The notes: generated by a model not told the origin, from the sequence alone. A DNA stretch of 64,000 nt from Chitinophagaceae bacterium IBVUCB1 (GCA_002127285.1 NFUW01000001.1:260057-324056); one strand, 5' to 3'; counted from the first letter of the stretch, positions 7,653 through 16,660 are shown. Translations and numbers: made by a program.

Positions 7653-9586
7653 CGATGAAAATTTTTAACAGGGATTATCATCCTGACCCGGAAATCAGCA
7701 GTGGCCAGCGCATATTGCGAACCGATGGTGCGCAATACAACCATTTGTTCAGCGGTGCTGACGTAAGGGATACAATCGTCATGGATAATGGTGAAGTCGC
7801 AGATACGCTGCAAGTCATTGAAGAAGTTGTCTGGAAATATATCAACGATACAAAAGCGATAGCGGATAAACTGAAAGCAGGCAGTTTGGAAGATACCCTG
7901 CGCAATATTTGGGAGTTCCTCTATTACCATATCCAGTATAAACTGGATGCACAGGGTTTGGAAGAGTTGCGCCGCCCGGCAAGGGCATGGCATGACAGGT
8001 TGACAGGCATTGATTGTGATTGCTTCTCCATTTTCTGTTCGTCGATTTTATGCAATCTCGGCATACCGCACCGTTTTCGTATAACAAGGTATTCGCAGCC
8101 GCACTGGCAGCATATTTATGTAATTGTACCGGTAGCAGGCAGCGGAGCATATTATACGGTTGATGCCGTACTCGGGCAATTTAATTATGAAAAGCCCTTT
8201 ACCCAAAAGATGGATTATACGATGAGTTTGAACGGAATAAAAATCGCTGTGTTAAGCGGCGTAGAAAATCATTCGCCATCCGCAAACGATACCGGCAGAA
8301 TAGTAATGAACGCTATGCAGCTTGCTGCTGCCAATAATACGGCGCTACATGCAGCCCTATTCGGCGTGGACTTACAGGGGTTGGGTATCCTGGATGGCGA
8401 AACATATTTGCAGGGACTGGTAAGAGACCCGGCATTGGAGCAGGGTCTTTACCGCTACCTGCTGGCTACCAGGCAAGCCATAGCAGAAAATCCGGTTACT
8501 TCTTTTGTAGCAGGTTATAATCACGAAGAGCTGCTGAAAATGTTGGATTATGCTGTCCAATATTGGTTTACGGATAAACGGGAGCAGGCATTGGGACAAT
8601 TGATGGCCAATGAAGCCTTACTGGATCAGCTCAATGGCTTCGGCAGTCTGGAAGGGACATTGAGTGATGACGAACTGTACGGCGATGATGATATACTCAC
8701 CGGTGACAGCAACGACCTGTACTTAGGCCGGGTGAAGCAACGGCAAAAGCAACCGGGACAGAAAAAACAGGTGCGCCAGCCCAAAGCCAAAAAGAAAGCA
8801 TTTTTCAAAAAAGTCGGACAGGGATTAAAAAAAGCAGGCAAAGGCATTGTACGGTTTAACCCTGCCACGATTGCAGCACGTAACGGCTTTCTATTGGCAT
8901 TGAAACTGAATGTCGGTAAAATGTCCAGCAGGTTGAAATGGGCGTATGCTACCCCGGAGCAGGCAAGGGCTAAAGGGATGAACGCGGCAGTCATTGAGCG
9001 TGCGAAAAAAGCCCTGCTAAAAGTCGAAAGGCTGTTTGAAAAAACCGGCGGCAAGAAAGATAACCTGCGCAAAGCCATCCTGAGCAGCAGGCAGGGAAGG
9101 CTGAACGGATTAGATACATTAGGTGCAGTGCCGGTAGCGGCAGCCGTAGCCTCCGCCACGCCGCTGATTACAGCCGTGGTAAGTATCATGCGTGAAACAG
9201 GGTTGGTAAAAAAAGACGAAGCCATTGATATATCCGCTACAGAAGGGGAAGCAACCGAAGATGACGGTGTTGTATTCAATGAACCTGAAGATACGGCTGA
9301 ACCCGAGTCTATTTATCCGGATAATACAGCAGATACAACAGGGGAAGATGTGACTGATGGGTTGGGTAACATTGCGACGGGTGCAGTCAAATTTGCACAA
9401 AACAATCCCATACTGGGTATCGCATTGGGAGGTGCGCTGGCATACGGTGTATACAAACTACTGGACAGTGATGCCGATAAAGCTGCCATGGAAACACCGC
9501 CCATCAACAGGCAGTTAAACGGTTACATGGAAAGTGTTAGCGGCAGGCATCCGTTGACCCAAGCAAAGATATTTCAACTGGCATAA
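7649..9586 (+). CDS. transglutaminase-like protein with basic linker and two hydrophobic segments
   Basis: 645 aa. Residues about 80-200 form a transglutaminase/papain-like domain with a complete triad: Cys125 in DCDCFSIFCSS, His155 in HWQHIYVIV and Asp172 in YYTVDAV. This could be a peptidase, a cross-linking enzyme or an amidase. Residues 360-410 are very basic (Lys/Gln/Arg-rich), suited to nucleic acid or membrane contact. Hydrophobic Ala/Gly-rich stretches occur near 494-514 and 590-606, separated by an acidic region. Position near the head of the operon, before the coat candidates, suggests maturation of virion proteins or of a membrane scaffold. The domain call is solid, the role is inference. 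Confidence 0.8.
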   Translation: MTMKIFNRDYHPDPEISSGQRILRTDGAQYNHLFSGADVRDTIVMDNGEVADTLQVIEEVVWKYINDTKAIADKLKAGSLEDTLRNIWEFLYYHIQYKLDAQGLEELRRPARAWHDRLTGIDCDCFSIFCSSILCNLGIPHRFRITRYSQPHWQHIYVIVPVAGSGAYYTVDAVLGQFNYEKPFTQKMDYTMSLNGIKIAVLSGVENHSPSANDTGRIVMNAMQLAAANNTALHAALFGVDLQGLGILDGETYLQGLVRDPALEQGLYRYLLATRQAIAENPVTSFVAGYNHEELLKMLDYAVQYWFTDKREQALGQLMANEALLDQLNGFGSLEGTLSDDELYGDDDILTGDSNDLYLGRVKQRQKQPGQKKQVRQPKAKKKAFFKKVGQGLKKAGKGIVRFNPATIAARNGFLLALKLNVGKMSSRLKWAYATPEQARAKGMNAAVIERAKKALLKVERLFEKTGGKKDNLRKAILSSRQGRLNGLDTLGAVPVAAAVASATPLITAVVSIMRETGLVKKDEAIDISATEGEATEDDGVVFNEPEDTAEPESIYPDNTADTTGEDVTDGLGNIATGAVKFAQNNPILGIALGGALAYGVYKLLDSDADKAAMETPPINRQLNGYMESVSGRHPLTQAKIFQLA

Positions 9587-9617
9587 ATAATTTCTTAACA
9601 CGATAAATACAAGTACA

Positions 9618-10253
9618 ATGGTAAATACATCAACTGCAAAACCAGGCGTGAAGGATGTACTGAAGCAGGTACAACCCATGATTGAAAATGTTGCCGGTTT
9701 TGTTATCGGCAACCTGGCCATCAATATGGCTAACAAGATGCTGAAAATAGACCCTGCGGATACATCACAAAAAGGGTTTAAAAAAATGTTGCCGCCGCTG
9801 GCAGTATCAGCAGGTGCCATGTACGGTGCGACCAAAGTGGAACAACCCATGCTGAAGAATATCCTTCAGGGTGCAGCGATTGCGGGTGCATACAAAACAG
9901 CCAAAACACTGATGCCGACTGCGACTTTCCTCGCCGGTGACGGATTAGGGTTGACACCTGTGGCAGCCGTATCCAACAATGACCGCTGGCTATACCATGA
10001 GCGTACACCTATATCGGGCATGGGCTTTCCTGACCTCGGTGATGTGCAGCCGCCGGCAGGCCAGACAGGGTATTATATAGATGCGCCTGCCTATATGGGT
10101 GAACCTGAACAGGACAATAATTACTTGCCGCCAACCAATTATATGCGTGGTGCCGATGAAAGTTTATATGGTAACGAAGAAGAGCAGTTGCATGGTGAGG
10201 CGGGAGCATACAATGAACAAATGTACGGGCAGGACGATATACAGATTTTGTAA
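9618..10253 (+). CDS. hydrophobic structural protein of unknown function
   Basis: 211 aa. The N-terminal two thirds alternate short amphipathic helices and small-residue hydrophobic segments (VAGFVIGNLAINMA, LAVSAGAMYGAT, LQGAAIAGAYKTA). The C-terminal third is acidic, rich in Tyr, Pro, Glu and Asn and probably disordered (NEEEQLHGEAG, MYGQDDIQIL). No family recognised. The Gly/Ala segments resemble those at the C-terminus of the preceding transglutaminase-like protein, so the two may lie in the same membrane or shell. It is placed directly upstream of the candidate major coat gene. Confidence 0.7.
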   Translation: MVNTSTAKPGVKDVLKQVQPMIENVAGFVIGNLAINMANKMLKIDPADTSQKGFKKMLPPLAVSAGAMYGATKVEQPMLKNILQGAAIAGAYKTAKTLMPTATFLAGDGLGLTPVAAVSNNDRWLYHERTPISGMGFPDLGDVQPPAGQTGYYIDAPAYMGEPEQDNNYLPPTNYMRGADESLYGNEEEQLHGEAGAYNEQMYGQDDIQIL

Positions 10254-10357
10254 TGCTTACCGGACACTGATACATATTGCAGATGCAATAGCAATACAAT
10301 TATTATTTAACCGCTTGATTTCCGCAAGGAAGGAAGTCAAGCATAAAACAAGACAAG

Positions 10358-11068
10358 ATGTTTACTTTAGGACAGATCAACGAGAGTGAATACAACCTGC
10401 TGGGTGCAATGAATGAAGCAGAGTTCCTTGGTGCGGTAGAGCAGGCACCGGCAGAAGAAAAAGCACGTTTTTTCAGGAAGACCAAAGAAATAGCCAAACA
10501 AAGTGCCGGGAAAAATGCACGCGGCAGCCGGGGTGATTTTGAAAGCCGCATCAATTTATTGCCGCGTGATATACAGAAAGGCTTAGCAAGCAAATCGCTG
10601 CAATCAGTGGATATAAGCTATTATGCCGTCAAGGATATTACCAACAGCAAAGTGGTAAAAATGCTGCGTGATGATGATAACAAAACAGTGGGTTATACCA
10701 ATATCAGTTCCGCGAAACTGGAGAAAGGTGCTTTCTTCTTACTACACGCCATCCGCCTGATGTATGGTGTTGCAGACCAGGGGGCAGGTTCGCCGCTTAA
10801 TGTCAACTTCTCTATTACACCAGATTTTATCCGTAATGGTGAGTTTGAATTTAAAGCAAACGGTGCAGTGCTTATTCCCAATACATCACTGGAAGTATTC
10901 AATACCAAGGGAAATAACAAACTCGTGGAAGGCACCTATGTATTGGATAACCCCAAGCTGATACGTGACCAGCAAACCATTGAGTTTAACCTGGAATGGG
11001 GAACCAACGCACCACAGAACGCTTACCTGAAAGTAGTGCTTATCGGAACAACCGTTGTAAAAGCTTAG
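10358..11068 (+). CDS. candidate major coat protein
   Basis: 236 aa, no signal peptide or membrane span. The N-terminal 70 residues are helical and charged (NESEYNLLGAMNEAEFLGAV, then Lys/Arg-rich), like a scaffold or membrane-facing arm. Residues about 85-236 are almost all beta, with strand-turn patterns such as LNVNFSITPDFIRNGEFEF, IEFNLEWGTNAPQNAY and a final LKVVLIGTTVVKA, which would suit a jelly-roll. It heads a run of four small beta-rich genes and has a roomy 104-base leader. I infer it is the main shell protein; there is no sequence match to the HK97 fold. Structure prediction would settle it. Confidence 0.6.
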   Translation: MFTLGQINESEYNLLGAMNEAEFLGAVEQAPAEEKARFFRKTKEIAKQSAGKNARGSRGDFESRINLLPRDIQKGLASKSLQSVDISYYAVKDITNSKVVKMLRDDDNKTVGYTNISSAKLEKGAFFLLHAIRLMYGVADQGAGSPLNVNFSITPDFIRNGEFEFKANGAVLIPNTSLEVFNTKGNNKLVEGTYVLDNPKLIRDQQTIEFNLEWGTNAPQNAYLKVVLIGTTVVKA

Positions 11069-11133
11069 GGGTCATCAGTACGACAAGTTCATAGTTCAAC
11101 AGACACCATACATCATACGTACATCGTCAGCCA

Positions 11134-11598
11134 GTGAAGAGCAATAAATTTCAGCGTATTCGCCTGCGGGTATCAGCAGCAGGGGAAACCATCCGTTTCA
11201 ATGCGGTCTGCGACCGTGGCTTCCGTACCATCAAAGGTATTTTCGTATCGCTTCCGCAGGACAAAGCCGTACAGGGGGCGACCCTTGGTTTTCGGTTAAA
11301 CAATGTGGAAGTATTGGATGACGGACATGAAGTGAAGAACCTGACGGCGACCAATAGTGTCGCGCCGAACAGCAAGTTCTTCCTGTTCCCTGAAAAAATA
11401 GAAGCGGCGGGTGGCAGTATTGAAGGCCGTTATACAGACGGCAGCAAATACCCTTTACTGGTGGATAACGGAGAGGATAGTGGTGTCTACGACCCGGGCA
11501 AAGTCAATTTCAAAACCCTTTCGGGGTATACCACTAATCCTTTCGGAGTGGTATTCCCTTATGATGTAGTCATCAATATCTGGCTTACGAACGATTAA
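11134..11598 (+). CDS. small beta-rich coat paralogue A
   Basis: 154 aa, GTG start at 11134 because no ATG fits. Beta-rich with no signal peptide. It is clearly related to the next gene: both share the pattern LR.S..G....FNA, KGI..S, G.T.GFR, LD..HE, V.PN...F, EG.YTD...LL and an end of YPYDV.I..(W/Y)L. Tandem duplication followed by divergence is typical of minor capsid, penton or spike-base proteins. It follows the candidate major coat gene. Function is inferred from context only. Confidence 0.75.
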   Translation: MKSNKFQRIRLRVSAAGETIRFNAVCDRGFRTIKGIFVSLPQDKAVQGATLGFRLNNVEVLDDGHEVKNLTATNSVAPNSKFFLFPEKIEAAGGSIEGRYTDGSKYPLLVDNGEDSGVYDPGKVNFKTLSGYTTNPFGVVFPYDVVINIWLTND

Positions 11599-11608
11599 AG
11601 ATGCAAGT

Positions 11609-12196
11609 ATGAGGGGATTCAGGTATCAACAGGTAAACCTGCGCATCAGCCGCAGCGGGCAGCGTGTATATTTCAATGCGGAGAGCCATAAAGACTATAC
11701 AATGCTGAAAGGTATTGCATTGTCGATAGGTTATGATGGCGCATTGTTTGGCAGCACATTCGGTTTTCGGGTGGATGAGAAAAAAATACTGGATGAGAGC
11801 CATGAAGCGCACTTGCTGGTATTCGGCAATGATGTACCACCTAATGAGCGTATGATGTTCTTTGAAACCCCCGTTCCGCTACAAGCCTCTAAACTGGAAG
11901 GTATATATACCGATAGTGCATTGCAGGCTTTACTGGGCAATACCAGTTACAGCCCCGGTGGTGGTGTGATACCACCCGCAGCGGTGAATGTAAAGAAGAC
12001 CTTTGTGTCAGGTAAAGATATTGTTTCATATAGCCATGTTATAGCAGATGCGATTTTGATTTCAGATAATGCAGGGGTGTTCACAGGTGGCGGCGGATTG
12101 AGTAGCGGTGTGGCAGCAGGCTCGCCTGATCCTGCCAACCCTGCCCCTGTATATTATCCCTATGATGTACGAATAACCATGTATTTATCAAAGTAG
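11609..12196 (+). CDS. small beta-rich coat paralogue B
   Basis: 195 aa. N-terminal 120 residues align by eye with paralogue A across its whole length. An extra Gly/Pro-rich insertion of about 45 residues (SPGGGVIPPAAVN..., GVFTGGGGLSSGVAAGS) precedes the shared C-terminal strand YYPYDVRITMYLSK. The glycine-rich insert could be a flexible loop that projects from the particle. It starts 10 bases after the upstream stop and ends 2 bases before the next ATG, so translation is coupled. Confidence 0.75.
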   Translation: MRGFRYQQVNLRISRSGQRVYFNAESHKDYTMLKGIALSIGYDGALFGSTFGFRVDEKKILDESHEAHLLVFGNDVPPNERMMFFETPVPLQASKLEGIYTDSALQALLGNTSYSPGGGVIPPAAVNVKKTFVSGKDIVSYSHVIADAILISDNAGVFTGGGGLSSGVAAGSPDPANPAPVYYPYDVRITMYLSK

Positions 12197-12198
12197 GG

Positions 12199-12627
12199 AT
12201 GAGCAGCACAAGGGTTATACACCATCCGGTACAATTGATTGTTCGACAACCGCTGACGCCGGTGAATATCTATACGGTCTTGCCCGGGCATATCCGCCGT
12301 GTGGTTGGCGTGAAAGTCGTGCATTCGGTAGGTGTGCATTTAATGAGTACGGATATGTACCTGCCGGCAATCGGTTACCTGTCACTGGAATTTAATAACC
12401 GCAATTACCATATGGGTCATATTGATGTCCCTTTTGATAACCGTGCTGAAGCCAGCGATGCCTACCTGGATACACAGATAGATATTATCCCCGACAGCCT
12501 GCTGAGCGGCCATTACGAGAACAACGTTTTTACAGGAACGGATTACCAGCGAGCTGACGGGACGATAACGGACAAGTGGAGTAATTACATTGTAACCATT
12601 TACCTCAAAGCCTTATCGGATGATTAA
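12199..12627 (+). CDS. small beta-rich coat paralogue C (distant)
   Basis: 142 aa. Shares with A and B the same size, strand-rich composition and C-terminal strand (SNYIVTIYLKALSDD), plus a VVGVKVVHSVGV segment in the place of their KGI..S strand. Similarity is weak, so membership in the same fold family is inference. Its stop overlaps the next start by 8 bases. Confidence 0.7.
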   Translation: MSSTRVIHHPVQLIVRQPLTPVNIYTVLPGHIRRVVGVKVVHSVGVHLMSTDMYLPAIGYLSLEFNNRNYHMGHIDVPFDNRAEASDAYLDTQIDIIPDSLLSGHYENNVFTGTDYQRADGTITDKWSNYIVTIYLKALSDD

Positions 12628-12964
12628 TATAGAAGATTATGCAGAGCGACAGATGCGGCGCAGAGGGATGGAAATTGCATATGCCAGAATATTGCCCGTT
12701 GTGGTACGCCGCATTACTGACAATAACGGACAGGTGTTGGTCAACAGCATGGAGTTCGATGCGTATAACCAGTATTGGTATTTAGTCAATGCCTATGAAT
12801 TGCCGGTAGGAACACGCATCACCAGTGATACGCATGTTGTCCTGCTGGAAACCCATACCAATGATACCATGGAGGAGTTCAGCGGCAAGATAAAAATACA
12901 GTTGCCGGTTTCTTTTACCGGCCATGTCTGCCAGGCATTGTTTTATCAGGTACTGGTTAAATAA
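12620..12964 (+). CDS. small beta-rich protein D
   Basis: 114 aa. A short helical N-terminus (YAERQMRRRGMEIAYARI) then strands ending QALFYQVLVK. It is the last of the run of small beta proteins and has the same length class as C, with the same final strand-like end. No family recognised. Strict coupling to the preceding gene by overlap suggests fixed stoichiometry in one particle. Confidence 0.7.
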   Translation: MINIEDYAERQMRRRGMEIAYARILPVVVRRITDNNGQVLVNSMEFDAYNQYWYLVNAYELPVGTRITSDTHVVLLETHTNDTMEEFSGKIKIQLPVSFTGHVCQALFYQVLVK

Positions 12965-12993
12965 AAAACAATTCAACGAATAAGAACAATAGC

Positions 12994-13899
12994 ATGGCAC
13001 AAAGTGATTTTCCGGAACTACGCGCGCTCTTTGATAAAAACCGTGAAGTAGTCAAAATGCTCAAAGGGGAGAAAAACCTGTCCGATAAGCAGATTGCCTT
13101 TACAGCAGTATACAATAAGCTGGGTAAAAAGATTGCAGAGAGCAAAGACAAGACATCTTTGACAGCTTTTACAACCGTTATCTGCGGACGTTACCAGGTA
13201 TGCCAGCCGGATAGTATTACCGTCACCTGGCATAATAGCGAGACAAGTGAAAAGCTCTTTGAACACACATTTGCAGTCGGCAAGTTACAACGTGAGGAAG
13301 AACCATCCGTCCGTGTGATACAGATGCCCTCCCAGCAAACGGGTTTTCAGGGGTTAGGGGAAGCGGATGTCAATAATCTGGTAGAGAAACGATTGACCGA
13401 AATGCGCCAACGGGAAGAATATGAACGGTTGCGGGAAGAAAATCAGAAAATGCAACACCAGATTGCCGAACTGGAGACGCGCAATGCTGACCTGAAGCAC
13501 GACATTGCTGCCAAGGAAACAACGGAGAGTTATATGCGTATCCTCGGCATGGCACTGCCGGGTATATCCAAATTTTTCGGTGGTGCCGGTATACTCAGTA
13601 TGCTGGCAGGTACGGAAGAAAATGTACAAGCGGCATCACCCGCATTAGGCACTGCAACAGCCGTAACAAGCGAACCGGCAGCAGAGCCGAAAGATGAACG
13701 GGAGCAGATGATCGGGATGCTGCGGGACTATATGACTGAAGAACTCAGTCAGCAGGAGATAGCCACTCTGTACCTGCTTTTTGTGGAAATACAGAAAGAC
13801 AAAACATTGATTCAGCAAATACTTAACCAAATAACAGCAAAAGATGAAATTACCCATACTGAATACAAAAACGACAACAGGGCAAAAGCAACAAGTTGA
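12994..13899 (+). CDS. coiled-coil structural protein
   Basis: 301 aa. Residues 1-110 are a compact mixed domain (RYQVCQPDSITVTWHNSE). Residues about 127-179 form a long coiled coil rich in Glu, Arg and Gln (EYERLREENQKMQHQIAELE). A short Gly/Ala hydrophobic stretch follows near 190-206 (LPGISKFFGGAGILSML), and a helical C-terminal region ends the protein. This could be a fibre, a scaffold or a membrane-penetration protein. No family recognised. Its last 56 bases overlap the next gene in another frame. Confidence 0.7.
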   Translation: MAQSDFPELRALFDKNREVVKMLKGEKNLSDKQIAFTAVYNKLGKKIAESKDKTSLTAFTTVICGRYQVCQPDSITVTWHNSETSEKLFEHTFAVGKLQREEEPSVRVIQMPSQQTGFQGLGEADVNNLVEKRLTEMRQREEYERLREENQKMQHQIAELETRNADLKHDIAAKETTESYMRILGMALPGISKFFGGAGILSMLAGTEENVQAASPALGTATAVTSEPAAEPKDEREQMIGMLRDYMTEELSQQEIATLYLLFVEIQKDKTLIQQILNQITAKDEITHTEYKNDNRAKATS

Positions 13900-14059
13900 T
13901 ATTACCATACGTGTCGGGGCGGACAGTAAAGAAGAAGCGGCCGCTATGCAGGAAGCCATCCAAAGTTTTGTACAGCATTTTTCCTTGAAAGAAATGCAAT
14001 CTGCCGCGCGGAAATTGCAAACGCCGAGCAACCGAAAGATGATTAAAACTTTTCTGTAG
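13844..14059 (+). CDS. small helical protein
   Basis: 71 aa, starting inside the previous gene (56-base overlap) and ending right before the next ATG. A short beta hairpin (QKQQVDITIRVGAD) then an amphipathic helix (EEAAAMQEAIQSFVQHF) and a basic tail. No family recognised. The exact abutment with both neighbours supports it as a real coupled gene. Confidence 0.6.
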   Translation: MKLPILNTKTTTGQKQQVDITIRVGADSKEEAAAMQEAIQSFVQHFSLKEMQSAARKLQTPSNRKMIKTFL

Positions 14060-14596
14060 ATGCAGGAAAGTGGTTCTAAACTACAGGAACAGTTGCTGCA
14101 AAACCTGCCGATGATACTGCTTGCCGGGGGAGCAATTTATCTGGCTTCAAAAATAATCAAGGGTGCCGGGCATACTGCTGACGAGATAGCACAAGCCTTG
14201 CAATTGAAAAAATCGGACGAGCAGGTCAGAAGTGAAAAGCAATCACAGGAGGCTATTGAACGCTATGTCAATGAAGTGCCGCAGAAACAAAAGCCCACGA
14301 GACCTGAAGGTTTTTGGGCACAACTGGCAGAACGTATTTACAGGGATACACAATACAGTGCAGTCGGTGATGCACATGAAGATGCCAGGTATTGCATGAC
14401 CTATGTAGGCAATGATGCCGACTTTGCCCTGCTGTACAAATACTATGGCAGGCGGCAGGAGACCTGGTTCGGCATATTGCCGGATGGAGGCCCCAAAGAC
14501 CTGATACAAACGATTGTGTCTAACCTGAATAAGGGGCAGAAGCAATCCATTAATAAAAACTATGCCCGCAAAGGGGTAGCGATTCGGTTTATATAA
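14060..14596 (+). CDS. membrane-anchored protein with C-terminal helical domain
   Basis: 178 aa. One membrane span at about 15-35 (LPMILLAGGAIYLASKIIKG), a charged helical linker, then a domain of about 95 residues (from FWAQLAERIYRDTQY) with several aromatic residues. The ATG directly follows the upstream TAG. The span plus soluble domain repeats the plan of the proteins at 7152 and 17573. No family recognised; a role in a virion membrane or the cell envelope is inference. Confidence 0.7.
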   Translation: MQESGSKLQEQLLQNLPMILLAGGAIYLASKIIKGAGHTADEIAQALQLKKSDEQVRSEKQSQEAIERYVNEVPQKQKPTRPEGFWAQLAERIYRDTQYSAVGDAHEDARYCMTYVGNDADFALLYKYYGRRQETWFGILPDGGPKDLIQTIVSNLNKGQKQSINKNYARKGVAIRFI

Positions 14597-14637
14597 ACCA
14601 ACCTGTTGTAAAAAAACAGTACATAAAAAACGAAGGA

Positions 14638-15315
14638 TTGGATACGCTTATAACAGAAGAGAAAACAACCGGTAAAAAAGATAATACGGTGTTATATATC
14701 GTGTATGCTGCTGCGGCTTATTTCGGTTTGCAATACCTGTTGCAACCAAAGCGTGTCACGGCAGCTATGGTGGTGCAGACACCTGTAAAAGAAACCGTTG
14801 CGGTTGATGATACCACCAATGCCCCTGATGTGCAAGCAGCCCATACAGCAGCGCAAGTGCCGGTACATACAGGGTATGTCAATGAGTCCTTTCCCCTTCG
14901 TACAGGTATGAGGGGACAACGGATAAAAGCGGTACAGCAAAAATTAGGCATACAGGCTGATGGCATTTTCGGCAAGGGGACGGAAGCGGCACTTGTTCGG
15001 CAATACCGTATCAGTACAGTGAGCGAAATACAATACCGCCATATCATGCAGCCCGGGCAAAAGCTTGCTGTTGCACCAGTTAGCCGCACAGATACAACGA
15101 CGGTATTAAAGAAAGGCAGCAAGGGAACGGATGTATACCGATTGCAGCGATGGCTGGGCTTTAAAGACAAGCGTGTAGCCCGAAAGGGCGAGCCGGTAGC
15201 TGACAGCGATTTCGGGACACAAACAGAAACCGCCTTGCTGAAAAAAACAGGGCGCGGATGGATCAGTATCGCGAGCCTCAACCAATACCTGCATCAGGCA
15301 AGAACAAGAGGATAG
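14638..15315 (+). CDS. membrane-anchored peptidoglycan-binding protein
   Basis: 225 aa from a TTG start (14638) preceded by AAGGA; no ATG lies upstream of the membrane span. Residues 19-39 are the span (VLYIVYAAAAYFGLQYLL), followed by a Thr/Ala-rich linker. Two PG_binding_1-like repeats follow: about 82-140 (FPLRTGMRGQRIKAVQQKLG, DGIFGKGTEAAL) and about 155-220 (KKGSKGTDVYRLQRWLG, DFGTQTETALLKK). Such modules bind murein and usually target lysis or entry enzymes. The first repeat is shared with the protein at 17573-18601. Confidence 0.82.
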   Translation: MDTLITEEKTTGKKDNTVLYIVYAAAAYFGLQYLLQPKRVTAAMVVQTPVKETVAVDDTTNAPDVQAAHTAAQVPVHTGYVNESFPLRTGMRGQRIKAVQQKLGIQADGIFGKGTEAALVRQYRISTVSEIQYRHIMQPGQKLAVAPVSRTDTTTVLKKGSKGTDVYRLQRWLGFKDKRVARKGEPVADSDFGTQTETALLKKTGRGWISIASLNQYLHQARTRG

Positions 15316-15368
15316 TGAGCCCGATAGTATAACTGCTTGCAATAAATATTCAGTATAAACCATAAAAA

Positions 15369-15755
15369 ATGTCTGTTTTTTCACTCCGCTCACAACGCAA
15401 TGGTCAATACAAGGATTTTACGCTCCTTGAAATCCTGCACCTACTGGGTGATGCGGTCAATGATGAGATATGGCTGCCGCGACATGAGGATGTTTTTAAC
15501 CTGTCGAGCTTCCGTGAAATAAACGGAAGTGGCACAACAGCGCAGCCGCAAAACTGGCATACAGAAATATTTGCGCAGGTGCAAGGCCAGTCTTTTGTTT
15601 CGTTACAACACATCCCGGCTCCACCCGTGCTGATGGTTGTGTTGAATGGCATTGTACAAAGCAGGTATACAGACTATCAGTTGAATGGCAACCGGCTGCT
15701 GTTCCCTTTCACGTTTAACGCGCAGGATAGCCTGCAATGCATATATACATACTAA
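15369..15755 (+). CDS. spike/fibre-like protein (short)
   Basis: 128 aa. Beta-rich; the C-terminal 45 residues (VLNGIVQSRYTDYQLNGNRL then LLFPFTFNAQD and CIYTY) have the NG....DY......F....D....Y pattern found at the ends of many phage tail-fibre and spike proteins. The same pattern ends the next gene. The N-terminal part (EILHLLGDAVNDEIWLPRHE) is unrelated. Probable exposed receptor-binding or spike protein; inference from pattern and place. Confidence 0.65.
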   Translation: MSVFSLRSQRNGQYKDFTLLEILHLLGDAVNDEIWLPRHEDVFNLSSFREINGSGTTAQPQNWHTEIFAQVQGQSFVSLQHIPAPPVLMVVLNGIVQSRYTDYQLNGNRLLFPFTFNAQDSLQCIYTY

Positions 15756-15798
15756 GTGACCGGTCAAATTTTCATAACAATTAAAATCAATTTCAGCA

Positions 15799-16653
15799 AT
15801 GGCAGAAACAAGAATCAGGCTAGACAAACAAATCCAGAAAGCACCGGGTAATAAATACGTACCGCTTTCTGACGGCAACGGCGAATTGCAGTATGCAGGT
15901 ATAGATGCAGTCGTAAAAGCAACAGAGACCCTTACCAGGCTCAACTCGGTTGAAGTAGTAAACGGCCACCTTGTGGTAAAGTATACACCCGAAGATGGTA
16001 ACCAGCAGGTGGTATCTACACCGCTTAATTTCAGCCAGACGGATATTAACGTAGCGGATGCGAGGCTGGAAAATCCAAGCACGGGCGTATATCGCCTGAT
16101 TATTACTGAATCAGATGGTACGACTTATCCCGTTGACCTCACAGCCTTACTGGCAACCGTTACACAAAACACGGAACAAATCATACTCTCCGGCAATGGT
16201 ACGCCGCAGAGCCCCTTGTCTGCAACGCTATCACAGGTGTTGCTGGATAGCATACCGCGTAACCTCGATGCGCTGGACGATGTGGCTGTTTCGATAGATA
16301 TAGTCAATCAGGAAGCACTGAAAGGTTCCGGTGTTGTACTGGCATGGGATAGTGTTACCAGCCAATGGGTGCCTAAGTCAGCCGGCACAGTCGGACAGGC
16401 AAACGAATTAACAGAGGTGTTCCGTAACCTGGTGAGTGGCGACCATGTGAACCTGAGCTATGCCATATCCCAGATTGACACCACCAGTATCAAAGTATAC
16501 CGTAACGGACTGCGCCTGGAACACATGATGGATTACAGGTACAACAATGCGGGCTTACCGAACGGTATCGTGCTGGCTGGCGGGTTTACAGAAGGATACC
16601 CTGAAAAAATCATCGTGGACTACCGTCTTAAACCCGGTGTGCCGCTAAGTTAA
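15799..16653 (+). CDS. spike/fibre-like protein (long)
   Basis: 284 aa, no signal peptide. Begins with a short helix (MAETRIRLDKQIQKA) and the LSDGNGELQYAG segment seen in phage fibre attachment ends. Continues with repeated beta elements and short helices, and ends in KVYRNGLRLEHMMDYRYNNA, IVLAGGF and IIVDYRLKPG, matching the C-terminal pattern of the shorter protein upstream. This fits a trimeric receptor-binding spike with a common C-terminal domain. A strong hairpin follows at 16661. Confidence 0.7.
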   Translation: MAETRIRLDKQIQKAPGNKYVPLSDGNGELQYAGIDAVVKATETLTRLNSVEVVNGHLVVKYTPEDGNQQVVSTPLNFSQTDINVADARLENPSTGVYRLIITESDGTTYPVDLTALLATVTQNTEQIILSGNGTPQSPLSATLSQVLLDSIPRNLDALDDVAVSIDIVNQEALKGSGVVLAWDSVTSQWVPKSAGTVGQANELTEVFRNLVSGDHVNLSYAISQIDTTSIKVYRNGLRLEHMMDYRYNNAGLPNGIVLAGGFTEGYPEKIIVDYRLKPGVPLS

Positions 16654-16660
16654 TTTTTCA

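Noticed and set aside
7115-7993. Minus-strand 292-codon frame
   Set aside because: Opposite to the LEA-like and transglutaminase-like genes, both of which show domain signatures; the minus frame shows none.
8626-9279. Minus-strand 217-codon frame
   Set aside because: Lies fully inside the transglutaminase-like gene and has the Ser/Phe/Leu-rich composition of an antisense frame.
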